Translations under genes and position numbers: made by a program
Notes under the pieces: model-generated
What the model was told of the DNA's origin: nothing
Databases searched by the model: none
The model's input: the letters and a program-made list of their open reading frames with translations, nothing else
NCBI GenBank assembly: GCA_965116555.1
Contig: OZ220698.1
Span: forward strand, 124,001 to 188,000
Length of the DNA stretch: 64,000 nt
Direction: 5' to 3'
Source: DAOUJH01 sp965116555
Lineage (GTDB): Bacteria > Chloroflexota > Dehalococcoidia > Lucifugimonadales > QGNO01
Part shown: one piece after another, positions 34,858 through 43,222 of the stretch
How the letters are laid out: each line of letters starts with the position of its first letter
Numbering within the stretch: position 1 is the stretch's first letter

Positions 34858-35085
34858 CTAAGACAGGACTATATCCAGCAGTTCAGTGAACACGATGTCT
34901 ATCAGGCCCAAAGCCGTGCCTATTACTATGGATACGGCAATCACCAGTACGGTAAGCCTGACCGTCTCTTGGGGAGTGGGCCAGGTGACCTTCTTGAGCT
35001 CGCTTATGACCTCGCCGAAGAAGCGGAAAAGTCCGCCCCTCGAGGCCTCTGAGGAAGGCTGCCGCCTCAGGATGGGTCTTGCCAT
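34858..35085 (-). CDS. secE: Preprotein translocase subunit SecE
   Basis: A short 75-residue SecE with a single C-terminal transmembrane helix (TVLVIAVSIVIGTALGLIDIVF) preceded by the conserved amphipathic FFGEVISELKKVTWPTPQE. The ATG follows the rpmG stop by one base. Part of the SecYEG channel. Confidence 0.95.
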   Translation of the reverse strand: MARPILRRQPSSEASRGGLFRFFGEVISELKKVTWPTPQETVRLTVLVIAVSIVIGTALGLIDIVFTELLDIVLS

Positions 35086-35086
35086 G

Positions 35087-35257
35087 CTACCTCACTTCCC
35101 TATGGGCGCGTGCGCCTCTACAGCGCGGGCAAAACTTGTTCAGCTCCATCCTGTTGGGGTCGTTGCGACGGTTCTTTTCCGTGGTGTACGACCGCTCCCG
35201 ACAGTCGGAGCAGGCCAGCGTGACTATAATCCTGGCTTCAGTTCTCTTCTTAGCCAT
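35087..35257 (-). CDS. rpmG: 50S ribosomal protein L33 (zinc-binding form)
   Basis: A 56-residue protein reading MAKKRTEARIIVTLACSDC and ending KFCPRCRGARAHREVR. The two CxxC pairs (CSDC and CPRC) make it the zinc-dependent C+ form. It sits between tuf and secE, which is the usual place. Its stop lies one base before the secE ATG and its ATG four bases after the tuf stop. Confidence 0.95.
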   Translation of the reverse strand: MAKKRTEARIIVTLACSDCRERSYTTEKNRRNDPNRMELNKFCPRCRGARAHREVR

Positions 35258-35261
35258 GTCC

Positions 35262-36449
<1,188 letters not shown>

Positions 36450-36465
36450 TTACCTTTCCTCCTGG

Positions 36466-36541
36466 TGGAGCCCACAATCGGATTCGAACCGATGACCTCG
36501 TTCTTACCAAGAACGTGCTCTGCCTACTGAGCTATGTGGGC
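36466..36541 (-). tRNA. tRNA-Thr(GGT)
   Basis: Acceptor GCCCACA pairs with TGTGGGC; the anticodon stem CGTTC/GAACG encloses TTGGTAA with anticodon GGT; the T loop is TTCGAAT. CCA is encoded. It lies 16 bases before tuf. Confidence 0.96.
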
Positions 36542-36570
36542 TCTTTGCCCATTATAACTCTACTACTTTA

Positions 36571-36658
36571 TGGTGGAGGGGGCAGGATTCGAACCTGCGA
36601 AGCCCTTCCGGGCGCCAGATTTACAGTCTGGTGGTATTAACCACTCACCCACCCCTCC
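36571..36658 (-). tRNA. tRNA-Tyr(GTA)
   Basis: A class II tRNA of 88 nt with acceptor GGAGGGG/CCCCTCC, anticodon stem CCAGA/TCTGG enclosing CTGTAAA (anticodon GTA) and a long variable arm (CGCCCGGAAGGGC). CCA is encoded. Confidence 0.96.
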
Positions 36659-36715
36659 TCAAGCGCCCCAGTTTAACATGCCACTAATACGGGCGCAAAG
36701 AAAATGGCAGGTTAT

Positions 36716-36788
36716 AGCCCGAGAGGGGATTCGAACCCACCAACCTACCGATTACAAATCGGTTGCGCTACCATTGCGCCACTCGGGC
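36716..36788 (-). tRNA. tRNA-Thr(TGT)
   Basis: Acceptor GCCCGAG/CTCGGGC; anticodon stem ACCGA/TCGGT enclosing TTTGTAA (anticodon TGT). One T-stem position (T-C) is mismatched. Unlike its two neighbours it has no encoded CCA, so the 3' end must be added after processing. First gene of the tRNA-tuf unit. Confidence 0.92.
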
Positions 36789-36813
36789 ACGTAGCTTCCT
36801 GCTCCTCACCCAA

Positions 36814-36846
36814 CAGCGACTCAAGCCATCCCTGACTTGAGTCGCT
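36814..36846. repeat. 12-bp inverted repeat in the tRNA-tuf leader
   Basis: CAGCGACTCAAG (36814-36825) and CTTGAGTCGCTG (36835-36846) are perfect arms around a 9-nt loop, located between the promoter and tRNA-Thr(TGT). No T-run follows, so it is not a simple terminator. It could be a processing stem or a protein site. Confidence 0.75.
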
Positions 36847-36886
36847 GATAAGCAAACACTGCAAATCCGAGCACTCTCAGAATTAA

Positions 36887-36915
36887 AGTATATCTTCATG
36901 GCCAAGCGCCGTCAA
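36887..36915 (-). promoter_or_regulatory. Promoter of the tRNA-tuf-ribosomal protein operon
   Basis: On the minus strand: TTGACG (36910-36915), a 17-nt spacer, TATACT (36887-36892). Near-consensus, as expected for one of the most expressed operons. Start of transcription about 36880. Confidence 0.85.
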
Positions 36916-36940
36916 GAAAAACGGGGCAGGGCAGGCGCAC

Positions 36941-37252
36941 CTATTCCAAGGCCACCTCTACTGCCGCTGCTATCCACTCTTTAGGCGGCCTGCTAGCCGG
37001 GTCATCGTCTATCCAGTAGACGCGGCATTCCAAGTTGAATCCGGATTCCAGGATGTCCGGCTCCACGTCCATGCCTTCCACCCGCACCGTCGGAGAGCCC
37101 AGAAACTCCATCTCTTCCGCCTGCTGCTGTGAGGAGACTTTTATCAGTTCCACGTCTGTTTTCACGTGATATTCGGCAAGGACCTCTCTCACATCCGCCA
37201 GCGTCTGTTCCCAGTTGGGACAACCGTCTGAGTAGAGTAGAGATACATTCAT
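36941..37252 (-). CDS. Small thioredoxin-fold-like protein
   Basis: About 103 residues beginning MNVSLLYSDGCPNW, with a single Cys at the N-terminus of the first helix where thioredoxins carry CxxC, and a GSPTVRVEGMDVEP segment that resembles the cis-Pro loop. It looks like a glutaredoxin/alkylmercury-lyase-type fold protein without a full redox pair. The ATG at 37252 behind GAGGTGTGG is used instead of a GTG two codons earlier. Function unknown. Encoded downstream of radA on the same strand. Confidence 0.6.
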   Translation of the reverse strand: MNVSLLYSDGCPNWEQTLADVREVLAEYHVKTDVELIKVSSQQQAEEMEFLGSPTVRVEGMDVEPDILESGFNLECRVYWIDDDPASRPPKEWIAAAVEVALE

Positions 37253-37300
37253 TGCCACACCTCGTCAATATGCTGTAGTCCCATCTTCATCTAACACCAT

Positions 37301-38764
37301 CTATTGGAACAAGGCAACATCCTCTTCCACTTTGAGGTCAGCCGTCTCCCGCATCTCCTCTGCATTTTGGCGCACTTTAGGCAACATATGGCGCACCGCC
37401 TGACCTAGGGTGGCCGCAGCAGTCAATTCAATTCCGCCGTCTTTTGCCTCGCTGGACTGTACCCAGGGCACAATAGCGCGGCGAAAGCCCAGCCGTTCCG
37501 CCTCGGCTAGCCGTCTTTCCAGATGTGGCACACCCCTCAACTCACCACCCAGGCCTATCTCGCCGATGGCCACCGTCCAAGGGTCGCACGGCACGTTCCG
37601 GAAGCTGGATATCAGCGCCAGGGCCACGCTCAGATCAACGGCCGGTTCCTTTACTCTAAGTCCACCCGGTATGTTCACTATGATGTCCTGGTTGCCAAAC
37701 GGGATACCCAAACGTTTGCTAGTGGCCGCGGCAATGAGGAGCAGCCTTTGGAAGTCTACCCCGCTGGTTGTACGCCTTGGCTGTGGGAATACGGTGAGGT
37801 TGGTCAGCGCCTGCACCTCTACCAGCAGGGGCCTGCTTCCCTCCATGGTCACCGTTACGGTGGAACCGGGGACGTCCGTGCGCCTGCTGGAGAGGAAGAG
37901 CAGAGAGGGTTCCGTAACCTCTTCCAAGCCGAGTTGCCCCATTTGGAAAACACCTATCTCATTAGTGGGGCCAAACCTGTTCTTGGCCGCCCTCAGAATA
38001 CGGTATATCCCCATGGTATCGCCTTCAAGGTTGAGTACCACGTCCACCATGTGTTCCAGAGTGCGAGGTCCAGCCACGGTGCCGTCCTTGGTGACGTGGC
38101 CGGCAAGCAGCACGGGTACGGAGCGTTCCTTAGCCCATTCCGTGATCAGCCGGGCGCATTCCCTTACCTGGGCCACGCTTCCCGCCGCGGACGCTATCTC
38201 TCCCGTGGTCATTGTTTGGATGGAGTCCACCACTACAAGCAGCGGCCTCAGTGAGTCCATTTCCATAATGACCTTTTCCAGCTGGGTCTCCGATAGGAAA
38301 TAGACACCCTTACCCGGCAGGTTGAGCCTCTGGGCACGCATGCGCACCTGATTGGATGACTCTTCTCCGGAAACGTACAAGACCTTGTGGCCTTCTTCTG
38401 CCAGCGCTGCGGAGGTCTGCAACAGAAGCGTTGATTTGCCTACGCCCGGCTCACCTGACATGAGCACCATAGCGCCAGGCACAAGCCCGCCTCCCAGGAC
38501 GCGGTTGAACTCGTGGGACGACATTTGCAGCCGCTGCTCTAGGTCGAGCTTAATACTGGATAGCTCTTCGATCTGGGATGGGCCATTGGCGGCCCAGGAA
38601 TGGCGCTTGTTTTGTTGCAGCAATGTCTCGGTCAGGGTGTTCCATTCGCCACACTGTGAGCAGCGGCCTTCCCATTTGGCCGATTGAGCGCCGCACCCCT
38701 CGCACACGAAGACTTTTCTTGGCTTGTTCCTGTTCAGCAGTCGCCCCCTTATCAGTTGGCGCAT
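37301..38764 (-). CDS. radA: DNA repair protein RadA (Sms)
   Basis: A 487-residue RecA-like recombination helicase. It has a C4 zinc finger (C21, C24, C35, C38), Walker A GEPGVGKST (about 107-115), the RadA-specific AAKNRFGPTNE motif and a C-terminal Lon-like domain. It promotes branch migration in recombination. The ATG at 38764 overlaps a possible extended -10 (TGC-TACAAT), so the true start may be a CTG or other codon 20-30 nt inside, before the zinc finger. The usual N-terminus begins shortly before the first CxxC. Confidence 0.94.
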   Translation of the reverse strand: MRQLIRGRLLNRNKPRKVFVCEGCGAQSAKWEGRCSQCGEWNTLTETLLQQNKRHSWAANGPSQIEELSSIKLDLEQRLQMSSHEFNRVLGGGLVPGAMVLMSGEPGVGKSTLLLQTSAALAEEGHKVLYVSGEESSNQVRMRAQRLNLPGKGVYFLSETQLEKVIMEMDSLRPLLVVVDSIQTMTTGEIASAAGSVAQVRECARLITEWAKERSVPVLLAGHVTKDGTVAGPRTLEHMVDVVLNLEGDTMGIYRILRAAKNRFGPTNEIGVFQMGQLGLEEVTEPSLLFLSSRRTDVPGSTVTVTMEGSRPLLVEVQALTNLTVFPQPRRTTSGVDFQRLLLIAAATSKRLGIPFGNQDIIVNIPGGLRVKEPAVDLSVALALISSFRNVPCDPWTVAIGEIGLGGELRGVPHLERRLAEAERLGFRRAIVPWVQSSEAKDGGIELTAAATLGQAVRHMLPKVRQNAEEMRETADLKVEEDVALFQ

Positions 38765-38910
38765 TGTAGCAGGGTGCGGCCCTTCTCGTAATAGGTGAAC
38801 GGCAGGTCGTGCAGCTTAGGACAGGCGGATATTTGACCGACTTGGGATTGAGGGGATGCTAAGTCAGGGATTCTCGGCGCTGAGCTAAGAGTCTACCGTG
38901 CGTAAGCCGT

Positions 38911-41388
38911 CTATTCCACAGAGGGCGCCACGGGAGCGTCCACACGCAGGACTATTTCATCGTCCTGCACATCTATGTGAACGGTATCCCCGGGGCCAAA
39001 TTTGCTGGCCAGGTACTCCTCGGAGAGTCTATCCTCTATTAGATCCTGGATTTTACGGCGCAGAGGGCGCGCCCCAAAGTTGGGGTCAAAGCCCGTCTCT
39101 GCAAGAAGCTCCTTGGTCTCTTGGCTGACTTCCATGGAAACGCCCTTCTCCAGAAGCTGCTTTCCAACGTCGCGGAGCATCAGTTCCACTATCTGGATGA
39201 TGTGCTCCTTCTCCAGGGCGTGGAATACAACCGAGGCGTCGATTCGGTTGAGGAACTCAGGCCTGAAGAACCTCTTGACCTCATCCATGACCTTGTCCCT
39301 CATACGGTCGTAAGCCTGCTTGGCGTTCTGCTCCTCGCTCGCGCCTTTGGGGGAGAATCCCATCTGGCTGTCACGCCTGATCAGGTCGGAGCCTATATTG
39401 CTGGTCATGACGACTATGGTGTTGCGGAAGTCCACCTTCCGGCCCTTGGCATCGGTCAGATGTCCGTCATCGAACAGCTGAAGCAGGATGTTGAACACGT
39501 CTGGGTGCGCCTTCTCTATTTCGTCCAGAAGGATGGCGGAGTAGGACTTTCGGCGTACGGCCTCGGTCAACTGGCCTCCTTCATCGTAACCCACGTATCC
39601 CGGAGGAGCGCCCACCAGGCGCGCCACGCTATGGCGCTCCATGAACTCCGACATATCCAGCCTGATCATGGTGTCTTCGCCGCCAAACATGAAGTCGGCC
39701 AGCGCTCTTACCAGGTATGTCTTACCGACACCGGTAGGGCCCAGGAACAGGAAGGCGCCTATGGGCCGGCGCGGGTCTTTCATACCGGCGCGCGCTCTGC
39801 GCACCGCCTTTGCCACCGAGACGATGGCCTCGTCCTGTCCCACCACTTTCTTGTGCAGCGCCTCTTCCATCTGGAGCAGGCGCTGGCTCTCTTCCGTTGC
39901 CAGCCTAGTGACAGGTATGCCCGTCCACATACTGGCAACTTCCGCTACCTCTTCTGCGGTAACCACGGGCTCATTGCCTTCTTGCTGTGACTCTTCTTGC
40001 CAGCCCTTTTCCTTCTCCTCCAGCTTGGTGCGAAGCGTCTGCTCTCGCTGGTGCAGCTCCGCGGCGTATTCGTACTGCTGGTTGGCAAGGGCCTCGTCCT
40101 TGTCCTTGCGGACGCTCTCCAGCATCATGGTCATTTCCTTGATGCCGAGCGGCGGGGTGCTGAAGTTGATCCGAACGCGGGAGGCGGCTTCGTCTATGAG
40201 GTCTATCGCCTTGTCCGGCAGGAAGCGGTCTGAAATATACCGGGCGGAAAGGTGAGCCGCGGCTTCCAGGGCGTCCTCGGTTATGGTGAGGTGGTGGTGG
40301 TTCTCGTACCGCTCCTTCACACCTTTGAGGATCTCGACCGTTTCCTCTTCAGTGGGTTCCTCCACGCTCACCGGCTGGAAGCGCCTCTCCAACGCGGGGT
40401 CGCGCTCCACGTACTTACGGTAATCGTCCAGGGTGGTAGCGCCGATGCACTGCAGTTCTCCCCTGGCCAGCGACGGCTTCAGTATGTTGGCCGCGTCTAC
40501 GGCTCCCTCAGCTGCGCCTGCGCCCACCATTGTGTGCATTTCATCTATGAAAAGGACGCAGTTTCCGGAGCTCTTTATCTCTTCTATGATCTTCTTGAGC
40601 CGCTCCTCGAACTCTCCGCGGTACTTGGTGCCGGCCACCAGCACGCCCATGTCAAGGGTAACTACGCGGCGTCTGTGAAGGCTTTCCGGGACATCTCCTT
40701 TGACAATCTGCTGCGCTAAGGCTTCCACTATGGCTGTCTTGCCCACGCCTGGCTCGCCAATCAGAACGGGGTTGTTCTTTGTGCGGCGGCTCAATATCTG
40801 CACCACACGCTGTATCTCTTTGTTGCGACCCACCACGGGGTCCAGCTTGTCTTGGCGGGCCATATTGGTCAGGTCTATGCCAAGCTGGTCAAGCGTGGGA
40901 GTGCGGCTGCTTGTGCGACCGCCCGATTGTGAGCCTTGCGTTACACTCTGACTGAGTATCCGGCTGGTCTCTGCGCGAACTTTGTCCAGGCTGACGCCCA
41001 GGCTCTCCAACACTCCGGCAGCCACGCCCTCTCCCTCACGCATCAGACCTATGAGCAGATGTTCAGTGCCTATGTAGTGGTGGTTAAGACGGCGGGCCTC
41101 ATCCACGGCAAGCTCTATCACCTTCTTGGCCCTGGGAGTAAGACCGATCTCTCCGCTGGCGGATCGCTCGCCGCGGCCAATGATGAACTCCACGGCGGAA
41201 CGCACCTTGCTGAGCTCAACTGAAAGGTTAGAAAGCACGCGGGCCGCTACCCCGTCGGTCTCCCTGACCAGCCCGAGCAAGATGTGCTCGGTGCCGATGT
41301 AGTTATGATTGAATCGCTGGGCCTCTTCCTGGGCCAGCGAGAGGACTCGTCTCGCTCGTTCTGAGAATTTTTCGAATCTACTTGCCAT
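38911..41388 (-). CDS. clpC: ATP-dependent Clp protease ATP-binding subunit ClpC
   Basis: An 825-residue class I Hsp100 unfoldase. Two Clp_N repeats (about 1-145) precede NBD1 with GEPGVGKT (about 209-216), a UVR-like coiled middle domain (about 420-470), and NBD2 with GPTGVGKT (about 551-558), then the C-terminal ClpB_D2-small domain. An LGF-type loop for ClpP docking is expected near residue 690. GGAG precedes the ATG. CtsR and McsAB genes, often adjacent in Firmicutes, are absent. Confidence 0.95.
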   Translation of the reverse strand: MASRFEKFSERARRVLSLAQEEAQRFNHNYIGTEHILLGLVRETDGVAARVLSNLSVELSKVRSAVEFIIGRGERSASGEIGLTPRAKKVIELAVDEARRLNHHYIGTEHLLIGLMREGEGVAAGVLESLGVSLDKVRAETSRILSQSVTQGSQSGGRTSSRTPTLDQLGIDLTNMARQDKLDPVVGRNKEIQRVVQILSRRTKNNPVLIGEPGVGKTAIVEALAQQIVKGDVPESLHRRRVVTLDMGVLVAGTKYRGEFEERLKKIIEEIKSSGNCVLFIDEMHTMVGAGAAEGAVDAANILKPSLARGELQCIGATTLDDYRKYVERDPALERRFQPVSVEEPTEEETVEILKGVKERYENHHHLTITEDALEAAAHLSARYISDRFLPDKAIDLIDEAASRVRINFSTPPLGIKEMTMMLESVRKDKDEALANQQYEYAAELHQREQTLRTKLEEKEKGWQEESQQEGNEPVVTAEEVAEVASMWTGIPVTRLATEESQRLLQMEEALHKKVVGQDEAIVSVAKAVRRARAGMKDPRRPIGAFLFLGPTGVGKTYLVRALADFMFGGEDTMIRLDMSEFMERHSVARLVGAPPGYVGYDEGGQLTEAVRRKSYSAILLDEIEKAHPDVFNILLQLFDDGHLTDAKGRKVDFRNTIVVMTSNIGSDLIRRDSQMGFSPKGASEEQNAKQAYDRMRDKVMDEVKRFFRPEFLNRIDASVVFHALEKEHIIQIVELMLRDVGKQLLEKGVSMEVSQETKELLAETGFDPNFGARPLRRKIQDLIEDRLSEEYLASKFGPGDTVHIDVQDDEIVLRVDAPVAPSVE

Positions 41389-41425
41389 TAGATAGCTCCA
41401 TAGTCAGGGATGAGTACGGATAGTG

Positions 41426-42580
41426 CTATTCACCGGAGGACCAAGTATCTACTCCGTCCCACTCTTCTTCTACCTGCTTCAAGCTGAGCCCCAGTCTGCG
41501 CCGTTCAGGCTCCATCTTGATTATCTTCAGGGTAACCTGGTCACCCTCGCTGATTACCTCCCTTGGGTGTCTTATCATTCTGTCGGATAGCTCCGAAATA
41601 TGGATCAGTCCTTCTATATTACCTTCTATTCGAGCAAATGCGCCAAAGTTAGTCAAGCTTGTGACAACTCCCTGCACAAGCTGACCGGTCTCGTAGTTCT
41701 GAGTCATGGCCTGCCACGGTTCAGGCATCAGCCTGCGTAGGCTCAGGGCTATTTTCCTAGTCTCCTGGTCTACCTTGAGTACGTAGACCTCTATCTGACT
41801 ACCTACTGTTACGATGTCCGAGGGCGATTGGACTTGTTCCCAGGACATCTCCGATATGTGCACCAAGCCATCGGCGCCTCCAAGGTCCACGAAAGCGCCG
41901 AAATCGGATACTCCGGAGACCACGCCCGTTCTTACTTCACCCTCCTGCAACTCTTGAAGCAACCGGTCTTTCTCCAGGTCGCGCTGTTGCTGCAGGGCTT
42001 GTTTCTCAGATAGCACAACCCGGTTGCGCCTGCGGTTCAACTCCAATAGCTGAAGGGCTATTGTTTCGCCTACGCGTTTTGCCAGCGCCTCTTCCTGGTC
42101 TACGTCCGTTCCTCTGGCAACCGGCGCAAGCTGAGATAGAGGGACGAAACCCTGTACGCCCTCCACGTCCACAACCGCGCCCCCCTTGTTGAATCCCCGT
42201 ATTGTTCCTTTCATAGTGGAGCCGGCGTCCAGATGGTCCTGCAGCACCTTCCATCCCCTCTCGCCCCGGGCTCTATCCATGGAAAGGATTGCCTGGCCTT
42301 CCTCGCTATCGGGGCGCAGGACGTAGGCATAGACCTCATCACCAACCTTGAAGCTGCCGGACTCCTCCTCCGATAGCGACTTCATCTCACGGACGGGGAT
42401 GAATCCTTCCGACTTGTGACCTATGTTAATAAGGAGGCCGTCCTGGCTAACATACATCACCTCTCCCGTGACCAAGTCGCCGCGGCGCAACTCTTTGAAC
42501 CAGGAAGACTCTTCTAGCAGTTGCCCCATATCCGGTTGCTTGGGTTGGGAAGCTTGTTCAACAGAGAAGGACAATTTCAC
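41426..42580 (-). CDS. rpsA: Ribosomal protein S1-like protein with four S1 domains
   Basis: A 384-residue protein with four S1 RNA-binding repeats at roughly 32-100, 115-190, 205-275 and 290-358. Each contains the GxVxxxxxFGAFVxL-type strand pattern, for example GVVSGVSDFGAFVDLGGADGLVHISEMSW. The short form of S1 with four domains is common in Gram-positive bacteria and Chloroflexota. It helps ribosomes bind mRNA. The start is a GTG with a poor ribosome site. It has its own promoter and lies downstream of the 5S gene on the same strand. Confidence 0.9.
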   Translation of the reverse strand: MKLSFSVEQASQPKQPDMGQLLEESSWFKELRRGDLVTGEVMYVSQDGLLINIGHKSEGFIPVREMKSLSEEESGSFKVGDEVYAYVLRPDSEEGQAILSMDRARGERGWKVLQDHLDAGSTMKGTIRGFNKGGAVVDVEGVQGFVPLSQLAPVARGTDVDQEEALAKRVGETIALQLLELNRRRNRVVLSEKQALQQQRDLEKDRLLQELQEGEVRTGVVSGVSDFGAFVDLGGADGLVHISEMSWEQVQSPSDIVTVGSQIEVYVLKVDQETRKIALSLRRLMPEPWQAMTQNYETGQLVQGVVTSLTNFGAFARIEGNIEGLIHISELSDRMIRHPREVISEGDQVTLKIIKMEPERRRLGLSLKQVEEEWDGVDTWSSGE

Positions 42581-42618
42581 ACCATTTTCAACGAAAAAAG
42601 TTGCTTGGCTAGGCTTAC

Positions 42619-42648
42619 ATTATAATCAGACGCTTTCCTAGCTGTAAA
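42619..42648 (-). promoter_or_regulatory. Promoter of rpsA
   Basis: On the minus strand: TTTACA (42643-42648), an 18-nt spacer and TATAAT (42619-42624). Start of transcription about 42612, some 32 bases before the GTG. Confidence 0.8.
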
Positions 42649-42772
42649 GGGAACTAGCCTTGTATGGCCAGATTCCCCAGCAATGACGCATCAACTGTAC
42701 CAGATATGGGCTTTCCATGAAAAGCGGAAGGTGCGTGGAATCGTCGGCGGTGAGCCGTCTGAAGATGGCCGC

Positions 42773-42800
42773 AAAAAAACAAGCCCTCTGGCGATGGCTT
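42773..42800 (-). terminator. Intrinsic terminator of the 5S rRNA gene
   Basis: AAGCC and GGCTT arms (42796-42800 and 42781-42785) overlap the 5S 3' end and are followed on the minus strand by seven T (42779-42773). It separates the 5S unit from the rpsA promoter. Confidence 0.7.
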
Positions 42801-42903
42801 ATTTTCCCGTGCCCTTGCAAGCAGAGTATCGTCAGCGCTGGGGCGTTTCACTTCCGTGTTCGGGATGGGAACGGGTGGTTCCACCCCGCTCTAACCACCA
42901 GAG
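42786..42903 (-). rRNA. rrf: 5S ribosomal RNA, solitary
   Basis: The minus strand carries the universal 5S core: GTGGAACCACCCGTTCCCAT followed by CCCGAACACGGAAGTGAAAC, and GACGATACTC near the 3' side. The terminal stem CTCTGGTG pairs with CGCCAGAG, setting the ends at 42903 and 42786 (118 nt). No 16S or 23S gene is nearby. Confidence 0.95.
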
Positions 42904-42913
42904 AGCAGTGTAT

Positions 42914-42942
42914 AGGATAGCAACTCTCTCTGAAAGGCGCAA
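42914..42942 (-). promoter_or_regulatory. Candidate 5S rRNA promoter
   Basis: On the minus strand: TTGCGC (42937-42942), 17-nt spacer, TATCCT (42914-42919), about 10 bases before the mature 5S 5' end. Confidence 0.55.
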
Positions 42943-42973
42943 TACAATCCGTAGAAGAACCTAAAGAACCCAC

Positions 42974-43002
42974 TAGACATGGTCAACATATCTCCTTATA
43001 CT
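42974..43002 (+). promoter_or_regulatory. Promoter of a tiny transcription unit
   Basis: TAGACA (42974-42979), a 17-nt spacer, and TATACT (42997-43002). Nearly consensus on the plus strand, divergent from the 5S gene. Predicted start about 43009. Confidence 0.7.
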
Positions 43003-43049
43003 GGGGTCAGTTTTGGTGGGGTGGTTTGAAACACAAGGAGGTGATGCCG

Positions 43050-43106
43050 ATGAGTAGTACCTTATGCAGCAGCTCATTAACCCATCTGGAGACCACTCCA
43101 GACTGA
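43050..43106 (+). CDS. 18-residue peptide with full-complement Shine-Dalgarno
   Basis: A short frame encoding MSSTLCSSSLTHLETTPD. It is preceded at 43035-43045 by AAGGAGGTGAT, an 11-nt complement of the 16S 3' end, 4-8 nt before the ATG. It ends 4 nt before a strong terminator. Ser and Thr make up ten of 18 residues. The end of the frame forms a hairpin (TCTGGAG/CTCCAGA, 43085-43102). No family is recognised. It could be a leader peptide or part of a small RNA rather than a functional peptide. Confidence 0.4.
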   Translation: MSSTLCSSSLTHLETTPD

Positions 43107-43110
43107 GGTA

Positions 43111-43147
43111 AGAAGAGGGCCCGGATTTCCGGGCCCTCTTCTTTTTC
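43111..43147 (+). terminator. Strong intrinsic terminator of the tiny unit
   Basis: AGAAGAGGGCCCGG (43111-43124) pairs perfectly with CCGGGCCCTCTTCT (43129-43142) around a 4-nt loop and is followed by TTTTC. Confidence 0.9.
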
Positions 43148-43175
43148 TCCCGTTGCACGGCTCTGCGTCTCTTGC

Positions 43176-43193
43176 AGAGTAGATATATACTCT
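43176..43193. promoter_or_regulatory. Palindrome overlapping a possible -10 before the S9 peptidase
   Basis: AGAGTA (43176-43181) and TACTCT (43188-43193) are inverted arms around GATATA, and the region includes TATACT (43186-43191), a possible -10. An operator-like arrangement, but no good -35 is present. Confidence 0.4.
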
Positions 43194-43222
43194 ACCCGTA
43201 AAGACTCCTAAGGAGGACGCAG

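Noticed and set aside
43009..43147. SRP (4.5S) RNA candidate for the tiny transcript
   Set aside because: The conserved GGAAGCAGCC-type apical loop is absent.
43176..43193. T-box or riboswitch before the S9 peptidase
   Set aside because: No T-box or known aptamer sequence is visible; only a short palindrome over a possible -10.
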